Shown here: positions 15,825 to 24,215 of the stretch, piece by piece
How the letters are laid out: each line of letters starts with the position of its first letter
Position numbering within the stretch: the stretch's first letter is position 1
Assembly: GCA_012719355.1 (NCBI GenBank)
Contig: JAAYAM010000063.1
Coordinates: forward strand, 1 to 42,001
Direction of reading: 5' to 3'
Origin: Acidobacteriota bacterium
GTDB lineage: Bacteria > Acidobacteriota > UBA6911
Length of the DNA: 42,001 bases
Notes under the pieces: model-generated
What the model was told of the DNA's origin: nothing
The model's database searches: none
What the model saw: only the letters and a program-made list of their open reading frames with translations
Made by a program: the position numbers and the translations under genes

Positions 15825-16037
15825 ATGGCGGAGTCGTACAGAAAATGCTCTCATTGCAGAGGCACCGGCAGGTGCCGCAGCTGTCATGGAACAGGGCGGC
15901 TGGCGTTGCAGAAGGGGAAGGTGTGCACGTCGTGCTATCCGCACGGGAGCGGGAATTGTCAGAATTGCCGGGGGACGGGAGGCTTTGACTCCAAAGGAAA
16001 TCCGGCTTCTCCCGCCGCCACATCCGCATCTCAGTAG
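15825..16037 (+). CDS. Small CxxCxGTG zinc-finger protein (DnaJ-type repeats)
   Basis: 70 residues. Four CxxC pairs occur at residues 8/11, 17/20, 34/37 and 45/48; three are followed by GTG, as in the central zinc domain of DnaJ (CxxCxGxG). There is no J domain, so it is a free-standing zinc-binding module, perhaps a thiol or folding accessory; function unknown. The last 15 residues are a low-complexity Ser/Ala/Pro tail. AAAGGGGAAGAG before the ATG is a good ribosome binding site. It lies between fpg and coaX with gaps of 32 and 6 nt, so it is surely in that transcript. Confidence 0.8.
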   Translation: MAESYRKCSHCRGTGRCRSCHGTGRLALQKGKVCTSCYPHGSGNCQNCRGTGGFDSKGNPASPAATSASQ

Positions 16038-16043
16038 CCACTC

Positions 16044-16808
16044 ATGTTTCTGGGAATAGACATCGGCAATACCAACATCACGCTGGGGCTCTACCGTGAT
16101 GGGATTCTCGGGCCCCGCTGGCGCTTTGCTACCGGACGCGGCCGGACCGCTGACGAGTACGGTTCTCTTATCGCCGGCCTCCTCGGCCGTGCCGGGATAG
16201 ACAGAAGCGAGCGCATTGAAGCGGCACTGGCATCGGTTGTACCGCCGCTGACAGGCGCCTTCGAGGAGGTCTGCCGGGAATATCTGGGCTGCGATCCCCT
16301 GGTTGTCGACGGCAACAGCAGAACCGGCGTCAGGGTTCTTTGCGACAACCCGTCTGAGGTCGGAGCTGACCGCATCGTCAACGCGGCAGCCGCCCACACA
16401 CTCTACGGAGGGCCCGCCTGCATAGTAGACTTCGGAACGGCGACGACTTTCGATGCCATGTCGTCCGATGGAGATTATCTGGGGGGCGCAATCGCTCCAG
16501 GGATTGGAATTGCATCGGATGCCCTTTTTCAGCGCGCCGCCAAACTGCCGAGGGTCGGCCTCGACCGCCCACCAGCCGCAATCGGCAGAAACACGGTCCA
16601 TTCCCTTCAGTCAGGACTCCTGTTCGGCTATACCGGACTCGTTGAGGGAGTCGTCAGGCATTTCTGTTCCGAACTCGGCCCCGGAACCAGGGTGATCGCC
16701 ACCGGCGGACTGGCCGAAATCGTGGCGAATGAGACTCCGGTGATCTCTATCATTGCTCCATGGCTTACGCTGGACGGCCTCAGAATCATCTACGATCTTA
16801 ATCGATAA
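16044..16808 (+). CDS. coaX: Type III pantothenate kinase
   Basis: 254 residues. CoaX phosphorylates pantothenate in the first step of coenzyme A synthesis; it needs a monovalent cation and is not feedback-inhibited by CoA. ASKHA-fold signatures are clear: MFLGIDIGNTNITLGLY at the start (phosphate 1 loop), GADRIVNAAAAHTLYGGP, VDFGTATTFDAMSSDGDYLGG and ATGGLAEI near the end. Usually a BirA gene lies nearby; none is in this window. Full length. Confidence 0.95.
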   Translation: MFLGIDIGNTNITLGLYRDGILGPRWRFATGRGRTADEYGSLIAGLLGRAGIDRSERIEAALASVVPPLTGAFEEVCREYLGCDPLVVDGNSRTGVRVLCDNPSEVGADRIVNAAAAHTLYGGPACIVDFGTATTFDAMSSDGDYLGGAIAPGIGIASDALFQRAAKLPRVGLDRPPAAIGRNTVHSLQSGLLFGYTGLVEGVVRHFCSELGPGTRVIATGGLAEIVANETPVISIIAPWLTLDGLRIIYDLNR

Positions 16809-16889
16809 AACCAGGCATCAGGGAAAGAATCTAATCATTGCCGGCCGGGATGACGATAGAAGAGTGGATACTATTCATGGAGCACTCCT

Positions 16890-17489
16890 ATGCAATCTCT
16901 CGCCTACAAATGGCTGGCTGCGACCATGTCTCAGCAGATGCTCATAAGCTCACTCTCGCTCGGAGCGGAGCAGTTTACCGGGTATCCGGCACACGAACTT
17001 GTCGGCCGGCCGATCACCCAAATCCTTGCTGATGAATCGGTTTTCGAGCTCCCTCGCATGATCGAGTCGGCCGGTGAACTGGGGTACTGGGAAGGCGAGA
17101 TTGTGCACAGAACGCGTGGAGGGCAGGCGATGGAGGCGCGCGGCGTCCTTTCGGCGCTGGCCGGCGCAGGAGACATCAGTGCCGGCTACCTCCTGATTTC
17201 CAGCTTCAAGAATACGGGTTTCGAGGAAAGTCTCGGGGATCCCGCCATAACAGAAGTCGCCGGACGGCTGAGAACCTTTGCGCACGATATGAACAACCCG
17301 CTTGCAGTGATCATGGGGTTCACCCAGCTTGCCATCATGAGTCCCGAATGTCAGGGGAAATTCAGAAAGGACATGGAAAAGGTCTATTCCGAATTGAAGC
17401 GGGTCATCGAGACCGTAGAGAGACTGCATTCTTATGCAGTCTCTCTCTGCAGCCGGCCTCAACGGGAATCATCGCTCAATTCGGCGTGA
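16890..17489 (+). CDS. PAS domain protein with HisKA-like helix but no ATPase domain
   Basis: 199 residues. Residues about 15-115 form a PAS domain (GAEQFTGYPAHELVGRPITQIL, then EGEIVHRTRGGQAMEARGVLS). Residues 120-185 hold a histidine-kinase dimerisation helix with FAHDMNNPLAVIMGFTQL, where H132 is in the place of the phospho-accepting His. The protein ends in a short Ser-rich tail with no HATPase domain, and the next gene lies on the opposite strand 12 nt away, so nothing is split off downstream. It is either a truncated kinase or a phosphotransfer/docking partner of another kinase. A GGAG site precedes ATG 16890. Spacing of 81 nt from coaX leaves room for its own promoter. Confidence 0.7.
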   Translation: MQSLAYKWLAATMSQQMLISSLSLGAEQFTGYPAHELVGRPITQILADESVFELPRMIESAGELGYWEGEIVHRTRGGQAMEARGVLSALAGAGDISAGYLLISSFKNTGFEESLGDPAITEVAGRLRTFAHDMNNPLAVIMGFTQLAIMSPECQGKFRKDMEKVYSELKRVIETVERLHSYAVSLCSRPQRESSLNSA

Positions 17490-17501
17490 ATCCCGCGCGC
17501 A

Positions 17502-19421
17502 TCAATAAGCCGCGAGCGGTCTTTCCAGCACGCTCTGGTTCTTCTTGATCTTTCCCTGTTTGGCGAGTTCATCCGCGACTCGGGCGACATAGTCCTGAAA
17601 GAAGGGATCCTGAAGAGCCTGCAGGAGCCGCTGTCGCAGTTCAGGCCGCTGCTTCTTGAACTCTTCTTCATCGAACGGCGTGCGGGATTTGACCCTCAAG
17701 ACTGCGGCATTATCCAGTAACGAGACCGGATCGCTGACGCTGCCGGGCTCAAGGTCGAACGCGGTCTGGTTGAACTGCGGGTTCGATCCGATTTCCTGGG
17801 CGGGCGTGGCGTTGAAGCTGAACGGCTCTGTAGTCTTCATTGTGAACCCAGCCGCTTTCGCAGCTTTTTCCAGGCTTCCCTGCTTCTTTGCCTCCTCTGA
17901 AAGCTTCTTCGCTTCGGCCTGGATCATCTCTTTGGCTTCGGCCTCGAGATAATCCGCTTCGACCTGTTTGCGGGCCAGTGAGAAATCGCCTGGCTCAGCC
18001 GGCTGAACTTCGAGCAATTTCGGAACGGCATAACCCAGCGGATGCTCCACGGCCTTCCCGACGGAATCAACATCTTTGAGCAGGAAGACCTCATCTATCA
18101 GCTGTTGTGAAAGCCCGATGCTGTAAGGACTGTCGGTTCTTGTGAACAGGCCCGACTGGTTGGTTTCCACCTGGAAGCCAAGGCCCTTGGCTGCGGCGGC
18201 GAAATCTTTCTGTTTCTGTGCGGCGGCTGCCGCCTCTTCCGCTTTCTGTTTTGCCAGCTCATGGGCCTTCCTGGCGTGGATTGCCGAAGTAAGACTCTCG
18301 CGGTTTGCCTCGAAAGTCGGAACCTCGTGTCGAGTCACCTTGATGATGTGATACCCGTATTCTGTGCGCACCAGATCGGAAATCTCACCGGGTTTCAGAG
18401 AGAATGCGGCGTTTTCAAACTCCGGGACCATCTGGCCGCGTTGAAACGGGCCGAGAGCCCCGCCCTGCTCCGCGCTTCCGGAATCGTCGGAATTTTTCCT
18501 GGCAAGCTCTGCGAAGTCCGCGCCTTCCTTCGCCTGTTTCAGAACGGCCTCAGCCTTTGCCCTGATTTCCGCCTCCTTTGACGGGTCGGATACGGTGAAG
18601 AGGATGTGTGAAGCCTCGACCGTTTCTTCATGAGGCCTTCGGTTCCACTCCTCTCTGAGATCGCTCTCGGTGACGGTGACGTTCGGGAGGAGCTGAGAGT
18701 CACGCACGAGCAGGTACTCGGCGCGACGCTTCTCCGGAATCCGGTAGGTTTCCTGGTGCTCGTCGAAATAGGCGCGCAGTTCGGATTCGCTCGGCTTGAT
18801 TCGCTTTTTGAATTCGTTCTTGTCCAAATAGACATATTCAACGACGGTCTGCCGATTGGCCCGTGAGAACTCGTCTCTCAGCTCACGTTCGCTGACTTCA
18901 AGCGAATCGGTGATAATGGCCCGCACCTTCTTCAGCAGCTGGGCAAACCGAACTTCTTTTTCGAATTCTTCTATCGAGTACCTGTTCGCCGCCAGTACCT
19001 GCTTGTAGCCTTCGATCCCGATAAACTGGCCATCCGGATCCTGCATTACAGACATGGACTCGATCGCCTGGCGGATTTCGGCGGGCGTGACTTCGATTCC
19101 GAACCGCTCACCGATGATCTCGACGATTCTATTGTTGATCAGGCTATCGAGCACCTGTCCTGGAACTCCCAGGGCAACCAGAGTCTCGTTCGGTATTCTG
19201 CCTCCTCCTCTGCTGTAGTTCTCAACTACCCGGTCATAGGCTTGGGCAAAATCCCGCATCGAGATGGTCTCATCGTCGACTTTCGCTGCATACGACTCCG
19301 AAGTTACGTCGCCCATATTGCTCCCGGGCACGAAAAAGAGCAGCATTCCTATCGCCAGGGCGAATATGACGACCCAGAGCACCAGTTTCAGCCGTTTCTG
19401 GCGGCGCATTATGTCGAGCAT
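17502..19421 (-). CDS. PpiD/SurA-like membrane-anchored peptidyl-prolyl isomerase
   Basis: 639 residues. A single N-terminal membrane helix (LKLVLWVVIFALAIGMLLFF, about residues 11-30) follows a basic start, giving an inner-membrane anchor with a periplasmic body. Next come a SurA_N-like chaperone region (about 45-230) and one parvulin domain (about 265-365) with ASHILFTV, FAELARKNSDDSGSAEQGG and YGYHIIKVT. The C-terminal 270 residues are a long charged region with a second, degenerate parvulin-like stretch. It resembles E. coli PpiD (623 residues), which assists newly exported outer-membrane and periplasmic proteins. ATG 19421 was chosen because it follows GGAGGG and starts the short basic leader before the helix; the frame is open to 19475. 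Confidence 0.9.
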   Translation of the reverse strand: MLDIMRRQKRLKLVLWVVIFALAIGMLLFFVPGSNMGDVTSESYAAKVDDETISMRDFAQAYDRVVENYSRGGGRIPNETLVALGVPGQVLDSLINNRIVEIIGERFGIEVTPAEIRQAIESMSVMQDPDGQFIGIEGYKQVLAANRYSIEEFEKEVRFAQLLKKVRAIITDSLEVSERELRDEFSRANRQTVVEYVYLDKNEFKKRIKPSESELRAYFDEHQETYRIPEKRRAEYLLVRDSQLLPNVTVTESDLREEWNRRPHEETVEASHILFTVSDPSKEAEIRAKAEAVLKQAKEGADFAELARKNSDDSGSAEQGGALGPFQRGQMVPEFENAAFSLKPGEISDLVRTEYGYHIIKVTRHEVPTFEANRESLTSAIHARKAHELAKQKAEEAAAAAQKQKDFAAAAKGLGFQVETNQSGLFTRTDSPYSIGLSQQLIDEVFLLKDVDSVGKAVEHPLGYAVPKLLEVQPAEPGDFSLARKQVEADYLEAEAKEMIQAEAKKLSEEAKKQGSLEKAAKAAGFTMKTTEPFSFNATPAQEIGSNPQFNQTAFDLEPGSVSDPVSLLDNAAVLRVKSRTPFDEEEFKKQRPELRQRLLQALQDPFFQDYVARVADELAKQGKIKKNQSVLERPLAAY

Positions 19422-19460
19422 GGGAAGAGACTCCCTCCATTCAAAGGAATGAAAGGATGC

Positions 19461-19469
19461 AGTATAGCA
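19461..19469 (-). promoter_or_regulatory. Extended -10 promoter element for the PpiD-like gene
   Basis: On the minus strand TGCTATACT (19469 to 19461) is an extended -10 (TGn plus TATACT, five of six). The -35 region is weak, as is common with extended -10 promoters. The expected start near 19454 gives a leader of about 33 nt carrying the GGAGGG site. Confidence 0.45.
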
Positions 19470-19530
19470 CAACACCGTTGCGGCACGAGGCCGGATTTGG
19501 GCGATCCTGACCGGCCCCGGGCGGACGATT

Positions 19531-19558
19531 TTGTGATTTCTCCTGTGGATTATATAAT
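19531..19558 (+). promoter_or_regulatory. Sigma-70-type promoter of the FecR-GGDEF-mre transcript
   Basis: TTGTGA (19531-19536), a 16-base spacer and a perfect TATAAT (19553-19558). This is the best promoter match seen in the window. Transcription would start near 19565, leaving a leader of about 140 nt before the FecR-like gene. It is divergent from the PpiD-like promoter about 70 bp away. Confidence 0.65.
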
Positions 19559-19651
19559 AGTGCGCCTCTGCTCTTCCGATGAGAACTGGGAGAGCATCGC
19601 GTCAACATGCAGTCTGACTCGCGTGTTCTTGTTTCGACTGTAATGACGGGA

Positions 19652-19691
19652 AAGGGCGTCACCGCCCTTCCAGCTAACCCTTTAGTGACGC
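19652..19691 (+). promoter_or_regulatory. Hairpin with alternative pairing in the FecR/mre leader
   Basis: AAGGGCG (19652-19658), loop TCAC, CGCCCTT (19663-19669) forms a tight stem. An overlapping segment GCGTCAC (19656-19662) can instead pair with GTGACGC (19685-19691). The two pairings exclude each other. No T-run follows, and I could not match it to a named riboswitch. Confidence 0.4.
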
Positions 19692-19706
19692 TATATTTGT
19701 GTAAAC

Positions 19707-20417
19707 ATGCCAAGCAGCCGGACTGTCTCGACTGGAGTGCGGAAACCTTCAGCTGCAGTAACAATCACGCTGAGCGTGGTGCTGCTTGCCCTGATCACTC
19801 ATTTCTGCCGCCGGGATTCGCCGACCCCTGTCGCTGAGCCGGCGAGGGACTTTGCCGCCGAGCTGGCGTCGGCCGAAGGAATAGTGCTGTTGCAAAACCC
19901 GGGACGGAGCGAATGGCGGGAGGTGGCAGTCGGGGCCAAGCTGAACGATGGCGACCTGATCCAGACCGACAAATCGGCATCCATCCGATACCGGGACGGG
20001 TTCACTGCATACATCCAGCCCGGAACGATATTCACCGTCCGCGAGGAGAGTCAGACCGAGGTCAGAGTCTCACCTCAGAAAAACAGCTTTCCTTCAGTCC
20101 TGCTGGCGGGAGAAGACGGCGAAAAACTCAAAAAGCGTGACCATAGATCACATCCTTCGATTGAACTTCAGCGTATAATTCCGTTCGGAAGAAGTCTGGA
20201 GCTGATCGGGAAGGTTGAGGCCGGAAGCAGCCTTCTTATTAATGATGAGATTGTAGGGATTGCCGGGGACGGATCTTTCAAGCATTTCACCAAACCCTTT
20301 CCCAACTCAGAGCGAATCGCGACACTCGTCCTTAAGGTGACTGATCTGGCGGGCAGGACTCGCACTGTGGAAACAACTCATGATTTCAATCCTCACAGCG
20401 GAGGGAAACGGCAGTGA
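19707..20417 (+). CDS. FecR-domain-like membrane-anchored protein
   Basis: 236 residues. A single hydrophobic helix (AAVTITLSVVLLALITHF, about residues 15-33) anchors it; the following Cys is not in a proper lipobox. Residues about 50-115 look like a FecR domain (EGIVLLQNPGRSEWREVAVGAKLNDGDLIQTDKSASIRY, then FTVREES). The C-terminal part (about 145-225) resembles a Big-like or carboxypeptidase-regulatory beta domain (VEAGSSLLINDEIVGIAGDGSFKHF). So it is probably periplasmic and may bind envelope polymers. The start is uncertain because no good ribosome binding site precedes ATG 19707. Its stop overlaps the GTG start of the diguanylate cyclase, so the two are coupled. Confidence 0.7.
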   Translation: MPSSRTVSTGVRKPSAAVTITLSVVLLALITHFCRRDSPTPVAEPARDFAAELASAEGIVLLQNPGRSEWREVAVGAKLNDGDLIQTDKSASIRYRDGFTAYIQPGTIFTVREESQTEVRVSPQKNSFPSVLLAGEDGEKLKKRDHRSHPSIELQRIIPFGRSLELIGKVEAGSSLLINDEIVGIAGDGSFKHFTKPFPNSERIATLVLKVTDLAGRTRTVETTHDFNPHSGGKRQ

Positions 20418-21802
20418 TCGATCCGCCCAAGATCGCGGTGATATACAGGGATCGTTCTCCCGAAGTTTCGGCAGCGGATCACCATAAAACGCCATGCAGC
20501 ATTGAGACGTTCGAGGAATCGGCGGTTCTTGCCGGTTCTGTGAGTCCTCGTCCGCACTATCTGGCCGTCCTGTTCCCCGAAGAGGGGGTACGCGAAAATC
20601 ATTTCCGCCTGTCATCTCTCTTTCCGGGCGCAGAAATCGTGGGTTACGGAAGTTCGGAAGCGTCGGCCGGGGCTCCGATCAGGCGTGATGCGGGCGTTCT
20701 CAGCGTCAATCTGCCGATGCCCGGCTTTTTGTTCGAGTATCTGATCCAGGAATTGTCCAATTCGAGGCTGTGCCGGCGTGATATTTCGTCTGCGCGGCAG
20801 AGGGCGGACGAAATCAAGGATCTTTTTCATGCGTTTGCCGGCTCGATAGCCTATTGCAGCGACCCGGTCGACCGAAAACTTGGGATGAGCCTGCTGGTCA
20901 ACAGGATCCTGTCTCAAGTGCAGGCGGAAGAGTGCGTGCTGTATCTTCCGGGAGAAGAGACTTGCGTGCTGCAGCGCTCATACAGCACCGGGAGATTCAG
21001 GGAGATAGATCTGTTTGAACAGCAGGGCAACACAGAGCTCGTCACTGAGGTGTTTGAACGCGGAAAGCCGTATGCCAGTAATGACTGCCGCTACGAGTCG
21101 ACGATTCCATTCAGCCGGGAGAGCGTCAGGGTCAAATCCATATTGTGCTATCCGCTTCTGCATAAAGGCGAAAAACTCGGGGTCATAGAATTCCTCAATA
21201 AGGTGGACGGCGTATTTACCACCGAAGACCGTACGAAGATTGAATTGCTGCTGAACCCGCTTGCGATCGCGATCCGCAACGCCAATATGTTCGAAAATGC
21301 GGAACGGCTGACGATAACCGACGACCTGACGAAGCTGTACAATTACCGCTATCTGATGAAGTATCTCGAGTCAGACGTAAAACGTTGCTTGCGCTACAAG
21401 AAAAAAGTATCTTTGCTGTTCATTGACGTTGATGGATTCAAGCGAATCAATGATACTTTCGGGCATCTGGCCGGCAGCCGGGCTCTGGCGGAGATTGGAC
21501 AGGTTTTCAAAAGAATCGTTCGTGAGACGGACGTCGTTGGTAGATACGGAGGGGACGAGTTTGTGATTGTTCTGCCGGAAACGCCGCTGAACGGGGCAAT
21601 GGTAATTGCAGAGCGGATCCGGAAAAAGGTTGAGGAGTGCGAGTTTGTTGCTCAGGATTTGAGCATACGGCTCACCGTCAGTCTCGGGGTCGCCAACTGT
21701 CCGAAACACACCCTGACGGCCGAAGGTTTAATCAAAAAAGCTGATGCAGCCATGTACCGGGCGAAAGAGCTTTCCAGGAACAGCATCAAAGTCGCTGTGT
21801 AG
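20414..21802 (+). CDS. GAF-GGDEF diguanylate cyclase
   Basis: 462 residues. It would make cyclic di-GMP from two GTP. The N-terminal 120 residues match nothing I recognise; a GAF domain spans about 150-300 (ECVLYLPGEETC, SILCYPLLHKGEKLGVIEFLNK), and the GGDEF domain about 305-460. The catalytic GGDEF sits at residues 379-383, intact, with the product-inhibition I-site RETD at 370-373, exactly five residues before it, so an active and feedback-controlled enzyme is expected. No EAL domain. GTG start at 20414 with GGAGGG in front; it overlaps the FecR-like stop. mreB follows after 9 nt, which puts a c-di-GMP enzyme in the cell-shape operon. Confidence 0.93.
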   Translation: MIDPPKIAVIYRDRSPEVSAADHHKTPCSIETFEESAVLAGSVSPRPHYLAVLFPEEGVRENHFRLSSLFPGAEIVGYGSSEASAGAPIRRDAGVLSVNLPMPGFLFEYLIQELSNSRLCRRDISSARQRADEIKDLFHAFAGSIAYCSDPVDRKLGMSLLVNRILSQVQAEECVLYLPGEETCVLQRSYSTGRFREIDLFEQQGNTELVTEVFERGKPYASNDCRYESTIPFSRESVRVKSILCYPLLHKGEKLGVIEFLNKVDGVFTTEDRTKIELLLNPLAIAIRNANMFENAERLTITDDLTKLYNYRYLMKYLESDVKRCLRYKKKVSLLFIDVDGFKRINDTFGHLAGSRALAEIGQVFKRIVRETDVVGRYGGDEFVIVLPETPLNGAMVIAERIRKKVEECEFVAQDLSIRLTVSLGVANCPKHTLTAEGLIKKADAAMYRAKELSRNSIKVAV

Positions 21803-21811
21803 GTCACTCAT

Positions 21812-22837
21812 ATGAATCTAAGATCATTGTTCGGGTTTTTCTCAAGTGATTTGGCTATCGATCTCGGGACTGCCAATACTCTGGTGTATGCGAAAGGGCG
21901 TGGAATCGTCGTCAATGAACCTTCGATTGTCGCGCTGGACAGGAACAACAAGAAGGTCCTGGTTGTAGGGCATGAAGCCAAGGAGATGCTCGGGCGCACG
22001 CCGGCCGACATAGTCGCGGTCAAACCTATGAAGGACGGGGTCATCGCCGACTTCGACGTGACCGAGGTCATGCTCAAGTACTTTATCAAGGAAGCTCACA
22101 GCCGGAATCATCTTCTCAGCCCCCGCATCGTCATCGGCATCCCGTCGGAAATTACGCAGGTGGAAAAACGCGCGGTTCAGGAGTCGGCTTTGCGGGCCAA
22201 GGCCAGCGAAGTCTACCTGGTGGAGCAGGCGATCGTGGCGGCGATCGGGGCCGGCATGCCCATCACAGAAGCCTGCGGCAACATGATCATAGATATCGGA
22301 GGAGGAACTTCCGACATCGCCGTCATTTCGCTTTCGGGCATCGTCTACAGCCGCTCCGTGAGGGTGGCCGGCAACGAGATGGACGAAGCCATCATCCAGT
22401 ACATCAAACGGAAGCACAATCTCCTGATCGGAGAGCGTACAGCGGAGACCATCAAGATTCAGCTCGGCTCCGCCGGTCCTCTCGAGAGGCCGCTCACGAT
22501 GGAGATCAAAGGACGCAACCTGATCGAAGGCGTTCCGAAGACTGTCACAATTACGGACGAGGAGATCAGGGAAGCATTGAGCGACAGCGTCGCCATCATC
22601 ATCAACGCCATCAAGGTGGCGTTGGAAAGAACGCCGCCGGAGCTTTCGGCGGATATCATGGATAGAGGCATCGTGCTGACCGGCGGAGGCGCTCTTTTGA
22701 AGCGCTTCGACAAGAGGCTGGCCGCGGAGACGGGACTCCCGGTGTTCGTGGCAGAGGATCCGCTCTCATCCGTGGTGCTCGGAACCAGTAAGATGCTGAC
22801 AGATCTGAAGCTGTTCCGGAGAATCTGTGTCCAGTGA
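21812..22837 (+). CDS. mreB: Rod shape-determining actin homologue MreB
   Basis: 341 residues, a standard length. MreB forms membrane-bound filaments that steer elongation of the side wall. The N-terminus MNLRSLFGFFSSDLAIDLGTANTLVY contains the amphipathic start and the phosphate 1 loop. Also visible are GIPSEITQVEKRAV, the phosphate 2 loop IDIGGGTSDIAVISL and the adenosine motif LTGGGALLKRF. It is the first of five elongasome genes and follows the diguanylate cyclase gene by 9 nt. Confidence 0.98.
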   Translation: MNLRSLFGFFSSDLAIDLGTANTLVYAKGRGIVVNEPSIVALDRNNKKVLVVGHEAKEMLGRTPADIVAVKPMKDGVIADFDVTEVMLKYFIKEAHSRNHLLSPRIVIGIPSEITQVEKRAVQESALRAKASEVYLVEQAIVAAIGAGMPITEACGNMIIDIGGGTSDIAVISLSGIVYSRSVRVAGNEMDEAIIQYIKRKHNLLIGERTAETIKIQLGSAGPLERPLTMEIKGRNLIEGVPKTVTITDEEIREALSDSVAIIINAIKVALERTPPELSADIMDRGIVLTGGGALLKRFDKRLAAETGLPVFVAEDPLSSVVLGTSKMLTDLKLFRRICVQ

Positions 22838-23678
22838 ACTGAATGCGAAACCGAATAAGGAAAGAGCCCTGCTCGTAACGATTCCTCTGCTGATTTTGCA
22901 CCTGGCTCTCCTGTCGCTTCAGATCGAAAACCCATCCGGCACTCTCGTTTTCAAATCCTGGGTCCTTGCGGCCCAGGCGCCCGTTCTGGCTCTGTCCACG
23001 AGCGTCACGAACGGGATACGGCAGCTTTGGACCGGATACGTATGGCTCGTCGGCGCCCGCCGTGAAAACCGGGAACTGCAGCAGACGGTTCAACGCCTTT
23101 CGATGCTGAACAGGTCCTACGAACAGGTGCGGCAGGAAAATGCCAGGCTGCGCCGTCTTCTGGCTTTAAACGAGAGCATTGCGTACGATACCATCGGAGC
23201 TCGGGTCATCGCCCGCACTCCCGGGTTTCTTGCCAACGTCATATATATCGACAGAGGCTCCCGAGATGGGGTGCAGCCGGACGCTCCCGTCCTTTGCGGC
23301 GACGGAATTGTGGGCAGAACGGTTCTGGTTTTCAGGAATCAGTCGCAGGTACAGCTCATCACGAATCCCGATGCATCGGTTGGTGTGATGCTGGAGAGGA
23401 CCAGAACTCCGGGAGTCCTGAGAGGGTCCGGGCAGCCCCTCCTTGATCTGGTTTACGTGAGCAATACGGAGGATGTCGTCGAAGGTGATGTCGTTCTGAG
23501 TTCCGGACTGGACGGAGTGTTCCCCAAGGGATTTGTTCTCGGGAAGGTTATTGAGTCACGTAAGGGTAATACGGTGTTTCGGGAAATCAAAGTGCAGCCC
23601 GGCATAGATTTTTTTCGTATTGAGGAAGTATCGGTGATACTTCCTCAATCAGAATCAGGAATTCAGAACATGGAGTAG
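22827..23678 (+). CDS. mreC: Rod shape-determining protein MreC
   Basis: 283 residues. One N-terminal membrane helix (LLVTIPLLILHLALLSL), a coiled coil at about 70-115 (ENRELQQTVQRLSML onward) and the periplasmic beta-barrel domain (IYIDRGSRDGVQPDAPVL, VGRTVLVFRNQSQVQLITNPDASVGVML, SSGLDGVFPKGFVLGKV). MreC links MreB to PBP2 and activates it. GTG start at 22827, overlapping mreB by 11 nt, with GGAG six bases before. The 3' end of the gene contains a perfect 14-bp inverted repeat, listed separately. Confidence 0.95.
   Translation: MSSELNAKPNKERALLVTIPLLILHLALLSLQIENPSGTLVFKSWVLAAQAPVLALSTSVTNGIRQLWTGYVWLVGARRENRELQQTVQRLSMLNRSYEQVRQENARLRRLLALNESIAYDTIGARVIARTPGFLANVIYIDRGSRDGVQPDAPVLCGDGIVGRTVLVFRNQSQVQLITNPDASVGVMLERTRTPGVLRGSGQPLLDLVYVSNTEDVVEGDVVLSSGLDGVFPKGFVLGKVIESRKGNTVFREIKVQPGIDFFRIEEVSVILPQSESGIQNME
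23619..23649. repeat. Perfect 14-bp inverted repeat inside the 3' end of mreC
   Basis: ATTGAGGAAGTATC (23619-23632), loop GGT, GATACTTCCTCAAT (23636-23649). It encodes the IEEVSVILPQ segment of MreC and ends 29 nt before the stop. In RNA it makes an uninterrupted 14-bp stem with a three-base loop, but no T-run follows on the plus strand. It could act as a processing or stability element between mreC and mreD, or as a DNA-binding site. Confidence 0.8.
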
Positions 23679-23718
23679 AAACCACGTTTCGGGTTCCGGG
23701 TTTGGCTAGTCACCAGCT

Positions 23719-24207
23719 ATGAAGTACCTATTCTTGGGGTTGATGTCATTCCTGGCTATTCTGGCCCAGATGATCGGGGGAAAGAATTTCTTTCTTTTCA
23801 ACTTCCTTGATCTGTCTCTGATTCTGGTTGCGTACTGGGCGGTCTATCGCAATCGCATGCAGTCTCTTTTTGTGGGATCACTCGCCGGCCTTCTCCTGGA
23901 TGCGGCGATGGGATGGCCGCTGGGCTACAACGGATTCGGCAAGACTCTTGCGGCATTCCTGATCGGCCAGTCGTGGAAGAAGTTCAATACGTCGGACCAG
24001 ACGTGGGTTCGGTTTTCCATAATTGCTGCTTCCTCCTGGCTGAGTTCGCTCGGCATTCTCGGTCTTTTCTGGCTGATGGAGCGGTCAACGAGCGGAATGT
24101 TTTTGGGAGCCTCCCTCCTTCAGGCTTTCATCACAGCGGCGGTCGCGGTCATCGTTTTTGCGGGACTCGACAGCTACAGAAGAACTCAAATGCATAAGGT
24201 GCACTGA
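23719..24207 (+). CDS. mreD: Rod shape-determining membrane protein MreD
   Basis: 162 residues with about five membrane helices, the first being YLFLGLMSFLAILAQMI and later ones around LFNFLDLSLILVAYWAVY, SLFVGSLAGLLLDAAMGWPLGYNGFGKTL (the most conserved MreD stretch) and FITAAVAVIVFAG. It belongs to the elongasome in the inner membrane. It begins 40 nt after mreC and has a weak ribosome binding site, so its level may be set below that of mreC. Confidence 0.93.
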   Translation: MKYLFLGLMSFLAILAQMIGGKNFFLFNFLDLSLILVAYWAVYRNRMQSLFVGSLAGLLLDAAMGWPLGYNGFGKTLAAFLIGQSWKKFNTSDQTWVRFSIIAASSWLSSLGILGLFWLMERSTSGMFLGASLLQAFITAAVAVIVFAGLDSYRRTQMHKVH

Positions 24208-24215
24208 GCGGCGAC

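Noticed and set aside
19559-19706. A cyclic di-GMP riboswitch in front of the FecR/GGDEF genes
   Set aside because: The conserved GEMM elements are not present. Only the alternative hairpins remain.
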